A stretch of DNA of 64,000 nt, from positions 1 to 64,000 of the forward strand of contig NZ_LUJK01000003.1 of the NCBI RefSeq assembly GCF_001601825.1, written 5' to 3'. This DNA comes from Limnobacter sp. CACIAM 66H1. Its GTDB lineage: Bacteria; Pseudomonadota; Gammaproteobacteria; Burkholderiales; Burkholderiaceae_B. Positions 9,272-18,950 of this stretch are shown here, one piece after another. The translations under genes and the position numbers were made by a program. The notes below the pieces were generated by a model. It ran no database searches, was not told where the DNA came from, and saw only the letters and a list, made by a program, of their open reading frames with translations. Within the stretch, counting starts at the first letter, position 1; each line of letters starts with the position of its first letter.

Positions 9272-10840
9272 TCATGACGAACAGCTCAGCACCAATGATT
9301 TTGCCCAGTCGGGTGGCTGTGCCGTGTACTCATTTGGAAGTTGCGCCGCATTGTAGGGGTCAGACAATGCGGTGAACAATCGGTTCACCTCTGTAAATTC
9401 GCCTTGCTGCGCCCGCTCAATGGCGTTTTGAAGCAGATGGTTGCGCAACACGAAGGCTGGGTTGGTCTGGTCGAGTTTCTTTTTCCAAGCCTGGATATCC
9501 AGGTTTTGACGGTTTGTCGCCTCTCGCCATTGTTTAAGCCACAGTTTTGCGTTGTTCACCTGTGCCTCGTCGCCCAAAGCCAAAGGGAAGAAGGCGCTTT
9601 TCTGCCAACTGGCGAAGTTTTCCTCATGGGTAGCACTTGGATTCAGCGCTGAAATTGACCTGAAAAACCGCGTGAAATCGAGTGAATGTTCGTGCAGGAA
9701 TTTCAGTGTGTTCTCAATCAGGCTGTCCACCGCATCGCCTTGCTCGTTGGGTAGGCCCAGTTTGCGCGCAAATAAAGCACTGTGTTCGGCATGAAATGCA
9801 TCGGCAAAGCTGTCCAGCAGGTTTTGAAGCGTTTCTTTGCTGTCGGGGATCAGTGGGCTTAATGCTTGAGCCAGTGCGTATAAGTTCCAATGGGCAATTC
9901 TGGGCTGGTTGCGATAGCTGTAGCGGCCCTGGTGGTCGGAATGGTTGCAGATGTGGTCAATGTCGAAACCATCGATGAAACCATAGGGGCCATAATCAAT
10001 GGTCAAACCCAGAAGGCTCATGTTGTCTGTGTTCATCACGCCATGGCAAAAACCCACGGCTTGCCACTGGGCAACCATGCGGGCAGTGCGCGCGATGACC
10101 ACACCCAGCCACTGAAGCAAACCGGCATGGAAACTGGCTTCCGTATCACCAAGGTCGATTTCAGGATGATGTTGCTCAATGTGCCAGGTCAGCAAGTTTC
10201 GCAGCGCCTGGAGCTGGTTGGTGTAGCAAAAAAATTCCACATGGCCAAAGCGCATGAAGCTTTCGCTGACACGACACACAATGGCGGCTGTCTCCGTCGT
10301 TTCGCGAAACACCGGGTCCGCACTCGCCGTCAGGCTGAGTGCGCGGGTGGTGGGTATGCCAAGCGCATGCATGGCTTCTGAGGCAAGATATTCCCGAATA
10401 GACGAACGCAACACCGCACGGCCATCGGCATGGCGGGAGTAGGGGGTGGGGCCAGCGCCTTTGAGTTGTAGCTGACGGTATTGTTTGCCTTTGCGAATCT
10501 CGGCGATCAGCAAGGCGCGGCCGTCGCCAAGCTGTGGCACAAATTGCCCGAACTGGTGCCCGCAATATACGCTGGCTTTACTTTGGTAACCTGGAAATGG
10601 CGTGTTGCCAGAGAGAACATCAATACCCTGTGTGCTGCTCAATTCTTCAGCATTCAAGCCCACTTCGGTGGCCAAAGCGGTGTTGAGGTGAACCAGGCCA
10701 GCTTCTGTACGGAGGGGTGTGGTGGGCACCTCAGCAAGATAAGGCGTACCCAAACTTGCGTATTCTTGAACCAAAATAGAATCGTGATTATGAAACAAAG
10801 GGCGGTCCTGAAGTATAGTTTCGTTAAACAACCCCACCAT
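9272..10840 (-). CDS. selO: Protein adenylyltransferase SelO (YdiU family)
   Basis: Pseudokinase-fold enzyme that transfers AMP to hydroxyl side chains of proteins, linked in other organisms to redox stress. The ORF extends to 10984, but that part would run into the divergent ligase gene; ATG at 10840 gives [11 protein letters not shown] and 522 aa, near family size. Seen: [62 protein letters not shown] with the Asn and Asp of the metal site, and [10 protein letters not shown]. The family's C-terminal redox cysteine appears as SLVLSCSS at the very end. Grouped with msrB, which fits oxidative-damage control. Confidence 0.93.
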   Translation of the reverse strand: MVGLFNETILQDRPLFHNHDSILVQEYASLGTPYLAEVPTTPLRTEAGLVHLNTALATEVGLNAEELSSTQGIDVLSGNTPFPGYQSKASVYCGHQFGQFVPQLGDGRALLIAEIRKGKQYRQLQLKGAGPTPYSRHADGRAVLRSSIREYLASEAMHALGIPTTRALSLTASADPVFRETTETAAIVCRVSESFMRFGHVEFFCYTNQLQALRNLLTWHIEQHHPEIDLGDTEASFHAGLLQWLGVVIARTARMVAQWQAVGFCHGVMNTDNMSLLGLTIDYGPYGFIDGFDIDHICNHSDHQGRYSYRNQPRIAHWNLYALAQALSPLIPDSKETLQNLLDSFADAFHAEHSALFARKLGLPNEQGDAVDSLIENTLKFLHEHSLDFTRFFRSISALNPSATHEENFASWQKSAFFPLALGDEAQVNNAKLWLKQWREATNRQNLDIQAWKKKLDQTNPAFVLRNHLLQNAIERAQQGEFTEVNRLFTALSDPYNAAQLPNEYTAQPPDWAKSLVLSCSS

Positions 10841-10893
10841 TGTAGTCGGGTAAGGCGGAAGAACAAACGTAATAGCTGGAGGAGAGAGCGCAA

Positions 10894-12531
10894 ATGCAAG
10901 GTTTGATGATGAACATGCCCCTGTTGATTTCATCGGTGATGGAACACGCGGAGCGGCACCACCCACACGTTGAAGTTGTATCACGCCGTACGGAAGGCGA
11001 TATTCATCGAACCACCTATGGCGAAGTGGCCAAACGCGCCAAGAAGTTGGCCAACACCCTGACTGAACTTGGCGTACAGCAGGGTGAAAACATTGCGACT
11101 CTGGCGTGGAATGGTTACCGCCACGTTGAAATTTACTATGCTGTATCAGGCATGGGTGCGGTCGTACACACTTTGAATCCGCGTTTGTTTCCGGAGCAAT
11201 TGGTGTACATCATTAACCACGCGAAAGACACCATGGTGTTTTTTGATAGTACGTTTGCGCCATTGATCAGGGCGATTGCGCCTGCGTGCCCCACCGTAAA
11301 GCGTTGGGTACAAATGTGTGACGAAGCTGTGATGCCCTCTGAACCAGCTGTGGCTGGCTGCCTGAATTACGAGGCCTTGATCAAAAACGCTTCAGACCAA
11401 TACGTGTGGCCCCAACTGGATGAGAATACGGCCTCTGGCCTGTGTTACACCTCCGGTACTACGGGCAATCCCAAGGGTGCTCTGTATTCGCATCGTTCTA
11501 CCGTGTTGCATGCGATGGCAGCCTGCACGCCCGATGCCCTGGGCTTGAGCAGCCGCGATACTATTTTGCCTGTCGTACCCATGTTCCACGTCAACGCATG
11601 GGGCATTCCCTACATTGCGCTGATGACCGGTGCCAAAATGGTAATGCCCGGTGGTGCTTTGGATGGGGCCTCCATTTTCGAATTGCTGGAAAGCGAGAAG
11701 GTAAACTTCTCGGCCGGAGTACCCACAGTGTGGTTGGGCTTGTTGAACCATGTGCAGCAAAATGGTTTGAAGTTCAATTATTTCAACCGTACGGTGATTG
11801 GTGGTTCTGCCGCGCCAGCGGCGATGATCAAAACGCTGAATAGCCTGGGTGTTGAAGTAATTCATGCGTGGGGAATGACTGAGTTGTCACCGCTCGGTAC
11901 GGTGTGTCGACTAAAAGCTCAGCACCTGGATTTGTCTCTGGAAGAAAAGCAGAACATCCTGCAAAAGCAGGGGACTGCAATCTTCGGGGTGGACATGAAA
12001 ATTGTCAGTGACGATGGTGAGGAATTGCCTTGGGATGGTGAGGCTTTCGGCGATTTGCTGGTTCGTGGCCATTGGGTAATCGACAGCTATTACGGCGGTG
12101 AGGGAGCGAAAGCATTCACGATCGATAAGGATGGCAAGAAGTGGTTTGCCACAGGGGATGTGTCGAAAATCAATCGTGAAGGCTTTATGCAGATTACGGA
12201 TCGAAGCAAAGATGTCATCAAGTCGGGCGGTGAATGGATCAGCTCGATCGAGCTGGAAAATGTCGCCATGGCACACCCTGCGGTGCATGAAGCGGCGGTG
12301 ATCTCCGTTTACCACCCGAAATGGGATGAGCGCCCTTTGCTTGTAGTGGTGCGTAAGCCTGGTATCGAAGTGAGCAAAGAGGAGCTACTGAACTTCTATG
12401 AAGGCAAAGTGGCGAAATACTGTTTGCCCAACGATGTTGCGTTTGTTGATGAATTGCCACACACAGCGACTGGTAAAATCCAGAAACTGAAATTGCGCGA
12501 GCAATTCAAAGACTATCAGTTACCAAACTGA
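10894..12531 (+). CDS. Medium/long-chain acyl-CoA ligase (AMP-dependent)
   Basis: Activates fatty acids to acyl-CoA through an acyl-adenylate. At 545 aa it is a full ANL-superfamily member. The P-loop is [15 protein letters not shown] and the A5-type motif is [44 protein letters not shown] covers the hinge. The C-terminal catalytic Lys is in [15 protein letters not shown]. The start [20 protein letters not shown] resembles AlkK-type medium-chain ligases. GGAGGA lies about 10 bases upstream. Divergent from selO across 53 bases. Confidence 0.93.
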   Translation: MQGLMMNMPLLISSVMEHAERHHPHVEVVSRRTEGDIHRTTYGEVAKRAKKLANTLTELGVQQGENIATLAWNGYRHVEIYYAVSGMGAVVHTLNPRLFPEQLVYIINHAKDTMVFFDSTFAPLIRAIAPACPTVKRWVQMCDEAVMPSEPAVAGCLNYEALIKNASDQYVWPQLDENTASGLCYTSGTTGNPKGALYSHRSTVLHAMAACTPDALGLSSRDTILPVVPMFHVNAWGIPYIALMTGAKMVMPGGALDGASIFELLESEKVNFSAGVPTVWLGLLNHVQQNGLKFNYFNRTVIGGSAAPAAMIKTLNSLGVEVIHAWGMTELSPLGTVCRLKAQHLDLSLEEKQNILQKQGTAIFGVDMKIVSDDGEELPWDGEAFGDLLVRGHWVIDSYYGGEGAKAFTIDKDGKKWFATGDVSKINREGFMQITDRSKDVIKSGGEWISSIELENVAMAHPAVHEAAVISVYHPKWDERPLLVVVRKPGIEVSKEELLNFYEGKVAKYCLPNDVAFVDELPHTATGKIQKLKLREQFKDYQLPN

Positions 12532-12560
12532 GATTACCCAACCAAATCTAGAGAAGTTCA

Positions 12561-12863
12561 ATGATTAAGCACATCGTATTCTGGCAGTTGAAAGACGAAG
12601 CCCTTGGCAACACCAAGGCCCGCAACATGGAACTGGTGAAGGAAAAGCTAATGGCTTGCGCCAACATCGTGCCGGGTATTGTGGACTTTGAAGTGGGTTT
12701 GGGTGGTACCAGCCTTGAGTGCACGTACGACGTGGTGTTGTACTCGACCTTCGAGAACAAGGCAGCGTTGGATGCCTACGCGGTTCACCCCACGCATGAA
12801 GCCATTAAAAGCTTCATTGGAGAGGTTCGCACGGCTCGGCAGTGCATGGATTACGAAGTTTAA
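12561..12863 (+). CDS. Dabb-domain (stress-responsive alpha/beta barrel) protein
   Basis: Small 100-aa protein of the Dabb family, dimeric ferredoxin-like barrels with mostly unknown or minor catabolic roles. The family pattern is clear: MIKHIVFWQLKDEA at the start, then GIVDFEVGLGG, STFENKAALDAYAVHPTHEA and a C-terminal strand. It begins 29 bases after the acyl-CoA ligase gene and is probably co-transcribed; no specific function can be assigned. Confidence 0.88.
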   Translation: MIKHIVFWQLKDEALGNTKARNMELVKEKLMACANIVPGIVDFEVGLGGTSLECTYDVVLYSTFENKAALDAYAVHPTHEAIKSFIGEVRTARQCMDYEV

Positions 12864-12886
12864 TGAATTGATTTGCGACCAGTGAG

Positions 12887-13696
12887 TCAATGGTTGGGCG
12901 GTAGGGGTATTTCAAACCTTTGCCGCCCAATTTCATTTCCGGCCGGGTTAAACGTCACTTCGGTGAAATGAACTGTATTACGGTGATCCAGCAGAATTAC
13001 CGCGCTGGAGCGGGTGCCATACAAAGGCGACACAATTTTCACTGCCGACAGCATTTTTTCCCATTCGTAAGGCACCCCAGTGCTGGGCAATTCGGCATCC
13101 TCGGCAAGCTCGGTGTCGGCAAGCAAACCCAACAAGGTTTGTTCAAAAGCAGGCAATGAAGCGCGCTTTGTGCAATGCGCCTCGATTGTTTTTTCCAGCC
13201 CTGTTTTCAACAGGCGCGATTTTGGCCAGGGTGCATTCAAATAACCGTTGGAGAGGCTGTGCAGGCCCGACTGCACTGTGGTGGAGAAATTGAAACCGTT
13301 CTTCAGTTTGATGCCTTGGTTACTTGTGCAGTGAAAGTGAAGTGACTGCAAGTTTCCGTGAATCAAATTAAAACCCGCAAACTGGAGTGAGTTTTTTTCA
13401 TTGGGCGCACTCCCGGTTTGAATGGCATCAAGTACGATCTGGCCCCGCGAAGGAGCTGTGCCCGGCATGTTGAGGGTGCTGTTTCTGACATTGGTTAAAA
13501 GGGCGAACTGTGAATTGCTGCCGATTCCCAGCCAGCTGCCACCGGATTGCAGATCTTTCCCTGCCCAGACCGAGCCATAGGGGGTTGACCAAACCTGCAA
13601 GGGGGCGGTGGGGCGATCGTGAAACTCATCCCGGTTGGCGAGGCAAATAAAGGGATAGTCAGGGTGTGCATGAATCGCAAGCACGGCCAGACACAT
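12887..13696 (-). CDS. NRDE family protein (TANGO2-like)
   Basis: At 269 aa, starts MCLAVLAIHAHPDYPFICLANRDEF, the family-defining Asn-Arg-Asp-Glu stretch following an N-terminal Cys-2. Further family segments are GSWLGIGSNSQFALLTNVRN and LYGTRSSAVILLD near the end. The fold resembles Ntn hydrolases, and Cys-2 could be a nucleophile after Met removal; this is inference. Eukaryotic TANGO2 has been tied to heme and lipid handling, but the bacterial role is unknown. Its start overlaps the stop of the upstream gene by 1 base. Confidence 0.9.
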   Translation of the reverse strand: MCLAVLAIHAHPDYPFICLANRDEFHDRPTAPLQVWSTPYGSVWAGKDLQSGGSWLGIGSNSQFALLTNVRNSTLNMPGTAPSRGQIVLDAIQTGSAPNEKNSLQFAGFNLIHGNLQSLHFHCTSNQGIKLKNGFNFSTTVQSGLHSLSNGYLNAPWPKSRLLKTGLEKTIEAHCTKRASLPAFEQTLLGLLADTELAEDAELPSTGVPYEWEKMLSAVKIVSPLYGTRSSAVILLDHRNTVHFTEVTFNPAGNEIGRQRFEIPLPPNH

Positions 13697-14013
13697 TATT
13701 CATTCACCTCAATATCAACCTCTCCGAACAATTCAAGGTGTCGGCTGGGCATGGTTGGCAATTCCGCAAAACAATCGTTGGCCAGTTGCGCAAGTGCGTC
13801 GATGAAAACTGGCTCACAAAGCGAGTGTTCGGGTGCAGGGTGAATCACCTCCATCAGCGTGTAATAAGGTTTGTCCGCTTCCTCGCGTTGAAAAAGCTGG
13901 CTGCGGCCCAATCCCTGCTGTTGTAGACATGCAGCCATACGCCTTGCGCATCGCAAACCCAAGACAATGTTGGCTTTGGGTATTCGGTAGTAAATGAATA
14001 GCTGGCGATTCAT
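13696..14013 (-). CDS. Small conserved protein, DUF4936-like
   Basis: 105-aa soluble protein starting MNRQLFIYYRIPKANIV. It has no signal peptide and no recognised catalytic motif. The pattern of an N-terminal IYYR strand, a repeated-helix middle and a C-terminal ELFGEVDIEV resembles the DUF4936 family of Burkholderiales, which I assign tentatively. It overlaps ygfZ by 4 bases upstream and the NRDE gene by 1 base downstream, so the three form one coupled unit. Confidence 0.7.
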   Translation of the reverse strand: MNRQLFIYYRIPKANIVLGLRCARRMAACLQQQGLGRSQLFQREEADKPYYTLMEVIHPAPEHSLCEPVFIDALAQLANDCFAELPTMPSRHLELFGEVDIEVNE

Positions 14014-14909
14014 TCAAATACGTTGCCTTTTTGATGCACATCGTAGGGAGGTGGCTGAACATTCAGTGCAATCAAACCTGTCTCGTTTTTGATGCAGAAA
14101 GCGGCACCGCTTTGCTCTGCGTCGTCCACTGGCAGTTCAACCAGCAAATACTGCTGACCATTGAAGTTCACCGCAGTGGCTACGGCACCTGCTGGTTCGT
14201 TTTCCTTTCCGGCAAGCCAAACATCCTGACCGGCTGTAATGGTTGAAGCACCTGTTGAGGTGGCCTGGAATACACGTCGTTTTACTTTGCCCAGGTAGTG
14301 GCTTCTGGCGACAATTTCCTGGCCGGGGTAGCAACCCTTGCTAAAACTGACACCGCCCACGAGGTCGAAATTAATGGCTTGTGGAATAAACATTTCAACC
14401 GTGGGTTGTGACACATAGGCAATCCCGAGTTGCTGCAGGACAAATTCGAATTGGTCGTCAGCCGCAGCTTGTTCAGCTTGTGCGTTGCCAGCGACTAGCT
14501 GAAAACCAGGTATTGCGCCATGGAGTGAACGCAAACTGGCAGTGGCGTTGCCTTGTTCGTCCCATTGAATGCGCATGGGTGAGGTCAAGAGCGAGTCGGG
14601 CAAAAAGGCGAGTTGATAATCAGCCGTGCAGTCGCGTACTGTGCATTTGCTGCGCAACACAAACATGCTCAGGCGTTTGACCAAAGCTGCAATGGTTTCC
14701 TTGCGGCATGCCAAATAAACCCGTTTGCCCTGACGTAGCACAAAAAAGCTACCCAGTAAGCGGCCTTTTGCGGTGCACAGGCCCGCCATGCGCAGCTGGC
14801 CTTCGGACATCCCGGCAACGTCATTGCTGAGTTGCGATTGAAGAAAAGTCACTGCGTCGTCTCCGTCCACGCCAATGACACCCCAACGCGATAAAAACTG
14901 TGCAGACAT
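14010..14909 (-). CDS. ygfZ: Folate-binding protein YgfZ (GcvT-related, Fe-S repair)
   Basis: Tetrahydrofolate-binding protein related to the glycine cleavage T protein that assists repair or assembly of some Fe-S enzymes. The ORF runs to 15059, but the ATG at 14909 (MSAQFLSRWGVIGVDGDDA) gives 299 aa and keeps the upstream region free for the divergent mltG. The signature motif is KGCYPGQEIVARSHYLGK, with the essential Cys. FLQSQLSNDV is the N-terminal folate-pocket segment. Confidence 0.93.
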   Translation of the reverse strand: MSAQFLSRWGVIGVDGDDAVTFLQSQLSNDVAGMSEGQLRMAGLCTAKGRLLGSFFVLRQGKRVYLACRKETIAALVKRLSMFVLRSKCTVRDCTADYQLAFLPDSLLTSPMRIQWDEQGNATASLRSLHGAIPGFQLVAGNAQAEQAAADDQFEFVLQQLGIAYVSQPTVEMFIPQAINFDLVGGVSFSKGCYPGQEIVARSHYLGKVKRRVFQATSTGASTITAGQDVWLAGKENEPAGAVATAVNFNGQQYLLVELPVDDAEQSGAAFCIKNETGLIALNVQPPPYDVHQKGNVFE

Positions 14910-15051
14910 GTTCAAATCCTTAGTAACAAACAAAACAAACCGTGTCGACAGGCCATGGAAAAACTTTCCCGCTATCATGAACGGCAATGTCCACATTGTA
15001 GTGGCTTCTGGTAAGGTCTCGCCTTCCAACAACCCAAGGTGAAGCAAAGTC

Positions 15052-16095
15052 GTGCGCAAAGCTCAAAAAACAAAGAAGGCATTGAAAAAAACAGCGTTTG
15101 GTTGGCGTTGGTTCAAACGGACTATGATCGCCGCTGTCGTACTGCTGTCCGCAATTATTGTGGGTGTTTACTTTGTTCTGACCCTGCCAATCGGTCGTAG
15201 CCAACCCCGGGTGGATGCGCATGTGAGTTCAGGCTTGGGTGCACGCGCCATTGCGAATGAATTGAACCAGCAGGGTTTGAATGTCAGTCCTGATTTGTTT
15301 GTGTTGGCCGCTCGGTTAACCGGTAACGCTGGTCAGCTGAAAGCAGGCCGTTACGACCTTCCAGAGGGAATCAGTACCTTGGGTTTGGTGGATTACCTGA
15401 GCAAAGGGCAGGGGGTGCTAAGCAGCGTGGCCCTGGTGGAAGGGCAAACCGCCCGCGCCTTGTTGGCAAAATTGCGGACGCAACCAGACTTGATTGATGA
15501 TTTGCCTGGCATGGACCACCGTGCAATTGCCGCAAAATTTGGCCTGGAAGGCGCAAGCCTGGAGGGCTGGATTTATCCAGATACCTACAAGTATTCACCG
15601 GGCTCGAAGTTGTCCGAATTGTTGCAAAGGGCAGTGCGTTTGCAGCAAGTAGAGCTTGATAAGGCTTGGGCGCAACGCGATCCCCAAACACCTCTGAAAA
15701 CCCCCTACGACGCTTTGAAAATGGCCTCAATCGTCGAGAAGGAGACCGGTTTGGCGAGCGACCGTGGCAAAGTCGCCAGCGTATTTGTAAACCGATTGCG
15801 CGTGGGCATGTTGCTGCAAACCGACCCCACGGTAATCTACGGTGTTGGCGAGGCCTTTGACGGCAATTTGACTCGAAAACACCTTCAAACTGACACCCCT
15901 TACAACAGCTATACCCGGGCAGGTTTGCCTCCAACACCCATCTCAAACCCCGGCAAGGCGGCCTTGTACGCAGCGGTAAACCCTGACAAAACTCCGTATT
16001 TTTATTTTGTGGCCAAGGGTGACGGCGGTAGTTATTTCAGCAAGAATCTGAATGAGCACAACAATGCTGTACGGAAATACCAACTTGGGCGGTGA
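15052..16095 (+). CDS. mltG: Endolytic murein transglycosylase MltG
   Basis: Inner-membrane lytic transglycosylase that cuts nascent glycan strands. GTG start; 347 aa. A basic cytoplasmic N terminus (MRKAQKTKKALKK) is followed by one membrane segment at about residues 25-45. The YceG domain holds the catalytic Glu in ASIVEKETGLASDRGKVA and conserved LLQTDPTVIYG, YNSYTRAGLPPTPISNPG and YFYFVAKGDGGSYFS. First gene of the mltG-tmk-holB-pilZ-tatD-ankyrin run. Confidence 0.95.
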   Translation: MRKAQKTKKALKKTAFGWRWFKRTMIAAVVLLSAIIVGVYFVLTLPIGRSQPRVDAHVSSGLGARAIANELNQQGLNVSPDLFVLAARLTGNAGQLKAGRYDLPEGISTLGLVDYLSKGQGVLSSVALVEGQTARALLAKLRTQPDLIDDLPGMDHRAIAAKFGLEGASLEGWIYPDTYKYSPGSKLSELLQRAVRLQQVELDKAWAQRDPQTPLKTPYDALKMASIVEKETGLASDRGKVASVFVNRLRVGMLLQTDPTVIYGVGEAFDGNLTRKHLQTDTPYNSYTRAGLPPTPISNPGKAALYAAVNPDKTPYFYFVAKGDGGSYFSKNLNEHNNAVRKYQLGR

Positions 16096-16102
16096 CGGCG
16101 AG

Positions 16103-16753
16103 ATGAAAAAGCAGAAGCAAGGTTACCTGATCAGTTTTGAAGGCGTGGACGGCGCCGGAAAGTCGTCGCACATTGCGCGGGTTAAAGCACGCCTTGAAGA
16201 ATTGGGCTTTGAATGCCTGCAAACCCGTGAGCCTGGTGGAACACCTGTAGGCGAGGCCATTCGGGAACTGGTGTTGCACCATGACATGGATGTAAACACC
16301 GAGTTGTTGTTGATGTACGCAGCGCGCAGACAGCATATGGTCGAAACCATTCAGCCCGCCCTGGAGCGCGGTGTGTGGGTTATTACTGACCGGTTTGAAG
16401 ACAGTAGTTTCGCTTACCAGGCCGGGGCGGGCGGTGCCAGTTGGGAGGACTGCCAACAATTGAGTAAGTGGGCGTTGAAGGGATTCGAGCCCACATTGAC
16501 CTTTTTGTTTGATTTACCCATTGTCGTATCGCAAAGCCGCATTCAGGGCAGGGCGGGCGCTAGCGACAAATTTGAAGAAAAACCGACGAGTTATTTTGAA
16601 GCAGTGCGCGCGGGTTTTATCAAACGCTCGCAGTTGAACCCACGCCGAATTCGCCTGATCGACGCCCAGCCTCCTGAAGCGGAAGTCGGAGAAACCGTGT
16701 TGGCTGAACTCGACAAGTTCATGCGAACCCATTTAAACCTGGGTTTGGCATGA
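16103..16753 (+). CDS. tmk: Thymidylate kinase
   Basis: Phosphorylates dTMP to dTDP. The ORF extends back to 16052 inside mltG; the ATG at 16103 (MKKQKQGYLISFEGVDGAGK) is 7 bases after the mltG stop and gives the usual 216 aa. The P-loop is FEGVDGAGKSSH, the dTMP-binding DR motif is VITDRFEDSSFAYQ and REPGGTPVGEAIR precedes it. The lid region is RIQGRAGASDKFE. The stop overlaps holB by 4 bases. Confidence 0.95.
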   Translation: MKKQKQGYLISFEGVDGAGKSSHIARVKARLEELGFECLQTREPGGTPVGEAIRELVLHHDMDVNTELLLMYAARRQHMVETIQPALERGVWVITDRFEDSSFAYQAGAGGASWEDCQQLSKWALKGFEPTLTFLFDLPIVVSQSRIQGRAGASDKFEEKPTSYFEAVRAGFIKRSQLNPRRIRLIDAQPPEAEVGETVLAELDKFMRTHLNLGLA

Positions 16754-17745
16754 GTACTGCCAGCTGGTTGTTGCGCGCCCAGGCACAATTGGGCAATTTG
16801 ATGCAGGCCACCACCGCGCCGATATTGGTGCATGGTCACCAGCCCAAAGGGCTTTATGAATTGGTAGGGCAACACCTGGCTGAATTGCTCTGTGAGGCTT
16901 CAGCCGGCAACAAGCCATGCCTGCAATGCCCCGGGTGCCACATGCGTGTAGCTGGCAATCACCCTGATTTGCGCTACCTGATGCCACAGACCGTTGCCCT
17001 TGAACTGGGTTTTAATGTGGAAGTAAAAACAGGCGTTAAACCCAGTCAGGATATTCGAATCGATGACGTGCGCGACCTGCAAAACTATTTCAATACCGCA
17101 TCCAGTCGTGGCGCTTCCCGCTATGTGGTGGTCTATCCATTTGACAACATGAACGCCAACACGGCCAATGCGCTGCTCAAAACACTCGAAGAACCAGCCA
17201 ATGGTCTTCGGTTTGTGCTGGTGGGTAGCCGTGTTGACAAACTGCTACCCACCATTCGTTCGCGTTGCCAGGAATTGACCATGCCCATGCCCGCTATTTC
17301 TGAATGCCTGGCCTGGCTGGAGACGCAGGGTGTGCAGCAGCCGGATGTCGCATTGGGTGTAGCCATGAACGATCCTTTTGAGGCGCTCAGCCTTGCCCAA
17401 GTGGCAGCGGACCAGCTAGATTTGCGCAAGAAGTTTTTGGAATGGCTTGCCAACCCCGACCAGCATGCCAACCCGCCTGCCGGTCTTGAAAAAGTGGGCT
17501 TGCCGGTGGTGCTCGAATTGGCCATGCGCCTGTGCAGCGACTGTGTTTCGCAGGCTCATGGCTTGAAGGGGACCAATTTCCCCTGGTTGGCCCCGAAACT
17601 CATGTGGGTTAAGTCGGTTGGTATGGATCGTTTCAGCCAGCTCTATCAAAATTTACAGAAAGAATTTCGCTTGGCGAATCATCCTATTAACCCCCGTTTG
17701 GCGCTAGAGTATGTGGGACAACAGTGGCAAAATTTAACGAAGTAA
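16750..17745 (+). CDS. holB: DNA polymerase III delta' subunit
   Basis: Clamp-loader subunit that pairs with delta to load the sliding clamp. At 331 aa it has the AAA+ fold with the zinc module CLQCPGCHMR, VVYPFDNMNANTANALLKTLEEP for the Walker B/sensor region and PTIRSRCQELTM for sensor 1. The Walker A position reads GHQPKGLYEL and cannot bind phosphate normally, which is expected since delta' is not an ATPase. tmk-holB-pilZ-tatD is a conserved proteobacterial order. Confidence 0.93.
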   Translation: MSTASWLLRAQAQLGNLMQATTAPILVHGHQPKGLYELVGQHLAELLCEASAGNKPCLQCPGCHMRVAGNHPDLRYLMPQTVALELGFNVEVKTGVKPSQDIRIDDVRDLQNYFNTASSRGASRYVVVYPFDNMNANTANALLKTLEEPANGLRFVLVGSRVDKLLPTIRSRCQELTMPMPAISECLAWLETQGVQQPDVALGVAMNDPFEALSLAQVAADQLDLRKKFLEWLANPDQHANPPAGLEKVGLPVVLELAMRLCSDCVSQAHGLKGTNFPWLAPKLMWVKSVGMDRFSQLYQNLQKEFRLANHPINPRLALEYVGQQWQNLTK

Positions 17746-17781
17746 TTCACTGAAGAATTTCCTTTCCGGACCGCACAAGCC

Positions 17782-18165
17782 ATGACCAGCAACTTGATAA
17801 ACAAACCGCGAAACAACAAGGAAGCCAGCCGCCCTTGGATGCTTTCTTTGACTTTGGGCGACAAAAACACGGCAGCGAACCTCTACATGCCTTTCATCAA
17901 GGGCGGCGGCGTGTTCGTGGAAAGTGACAAGGAATACAATTTGGGCGACCCGGTGTTCGTGTTGTTGACCGTCGGTGAAGAAGCCAAAAAGTTTCCTATT
18001 AACGGCAAAGTTGTGTGGATTTGCGGTGCAAATGCCCGTGGTGACAAAGCGCAGGGGATTGGCGTGCAGTTTCCGAAAGACGACAGTGGAGAAGGCGTGC
18101 GGGTGGCAATCGAGCAAATGATTGGTAAAATGCAGAATTCAATGAAGAAAACAGCAACCCTGTAG
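17782..18165 (+). CDS. pilZ: PilZ-domain protein (type IV pilus PilZ-like)
   Basis: 127-aa single PilZ domain. After MLSLTLGDKNTAANLYMPFIKGGGVFV comes GDPVFVLLTVGEEAKKFPINGKVVWI and GIGVQF. The cyclic-di-GMP-binding RxxxR and D/NxSxxG motifs are missing, as in type IV pilus assembly PilZ proteins, which act by binding PilB and FimX-like partners. Its place between holB and tatD is the classical pilZ position. The stop shares one base with the tatD GTG. Confidence 0.9.
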   Translation: MTSNLINKPRNNKEASRPWMLSLTLGDKNTAANLYMPFIKGGGVFVESDKEYNLGDPVFVLLTVGEEAKKFPINGKVVWICGANARGDKAQGIGVQFPKDDSGEGVRVAIEQMIGKMQNSMKKTATL

Positions 18166-18950
18166 TGTTTACCGATTCACACTGTCATCTTGATTTTCCT
18201 GGTCTGGTCGAGCATCTCCCAGACATCCTGAGCCGAATGCAGACCGCGCAGGTGAACCGCGCCTTGTGCATTTCGGTACAGCTTGAAGATTTCCCCAACG
18301 TACTGGCGCTGGCCGAAAACCACGAGCAATTGTGGGCCACTGCGGGCGTGCATCCCGACTATGAAGACATTACCGAACCCACTGTAGAAAAACTGCTTGA
18401 ATTGGCTGATCACCCCAAGGTAATTGGCATTGGTGAAACGGGTTTGGACTACTTTCGCTTGAAAGGCGATTTGGAATGGCAACGAGAACGCTTTCGGGTG
18501 CATCTGCGCGCGGCCAATCTGTGTAAAAAACCGGTGATTGTTCACACCCGTGCCGCGGGTGAGGACACCTTGAAAATTCTTTCTGAAGAAAATGTACAGG
18601 GTTGTGGCGGCATTATTCACTGCTTCACCGAGTCACTCGATTTCGCGCGTCAGGCGCTTGATTTGGGCATGTATTTGTCATTCTCAGGAATTGTCAGTTT
18701 CAAGAATGCGGGTGACCTTCGCGAAGTGGCCAAGTTTGCGCCAATGGACCGAATCCTGATTGAAACCGATTCGCCTTACCTTGCACCGGTTCCACATCGT
18801 GGCAAAACCAATGAGCCAAGCTTTGTGCCGCATGTGGCCAAGGTTATTGCGCAAGAGAAGGGGGTTGCCGTTGAAGAAATTGGTATTCAGACCTCAGCGA
18901 ACTTTGATCGTTTATTTGGGTTTGCACCAACCGGAGTGAATGCGGTTTGA
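18165..18950 (+). CDS. TatD family metal-dependent hydrolase
   Basis: 261-aa TIM-barrel metallohydrolase, probably a 3'-5' DNase/RNase as for TatD/YcfH members. GTG start, giving MFTDSHCHLDFPGL with the metal-binding HxH. GIGETGLDYF holds the metal Glu. Later His residues are in PVIVHTRAAGED and IIHCFTES, and ILIETDSPYLAP ends the active site. Position after pilZ supports the YcfH-like subgroup. The TTG of the next gene overlaps its stop by 4 bases. Confidence 0.92.
   Translation: MFTDSHCHLDFPGLVEHLPDILSRMQTAQVNRALCISVQLEDFPNVLALAENHEQLWATAGVHPDYEDITEPTVEKLLELADHPKVIGIGETGLDYFRLKGDLEWQRERFRVHLRAANLCKKPVIVHTRAAGEDTLKILSEENVQGCGGIIHCFTESLDFARQALDLGMYLSFSGIVSFKNAGDLREVAKFAPMDRILIETDSPYLAPVPHRGKTNEPSFVPHVAKVIAQEKGVAVEEIGIQTSANFDRLFGFAPTGVNAV

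Noticed and set aside
16750-17745. Broken P-loop in HolB as an anomaly
   Set aside because: Delta' subunits normally lack a working Walker A motif.
17782-18165. PilZ protein as a c-di-GMP receptor
   Set aside because: The RxxxR and (D/N)xSxxG binding motifs are not present; it fits the type IV pilus PilZ subgroup.
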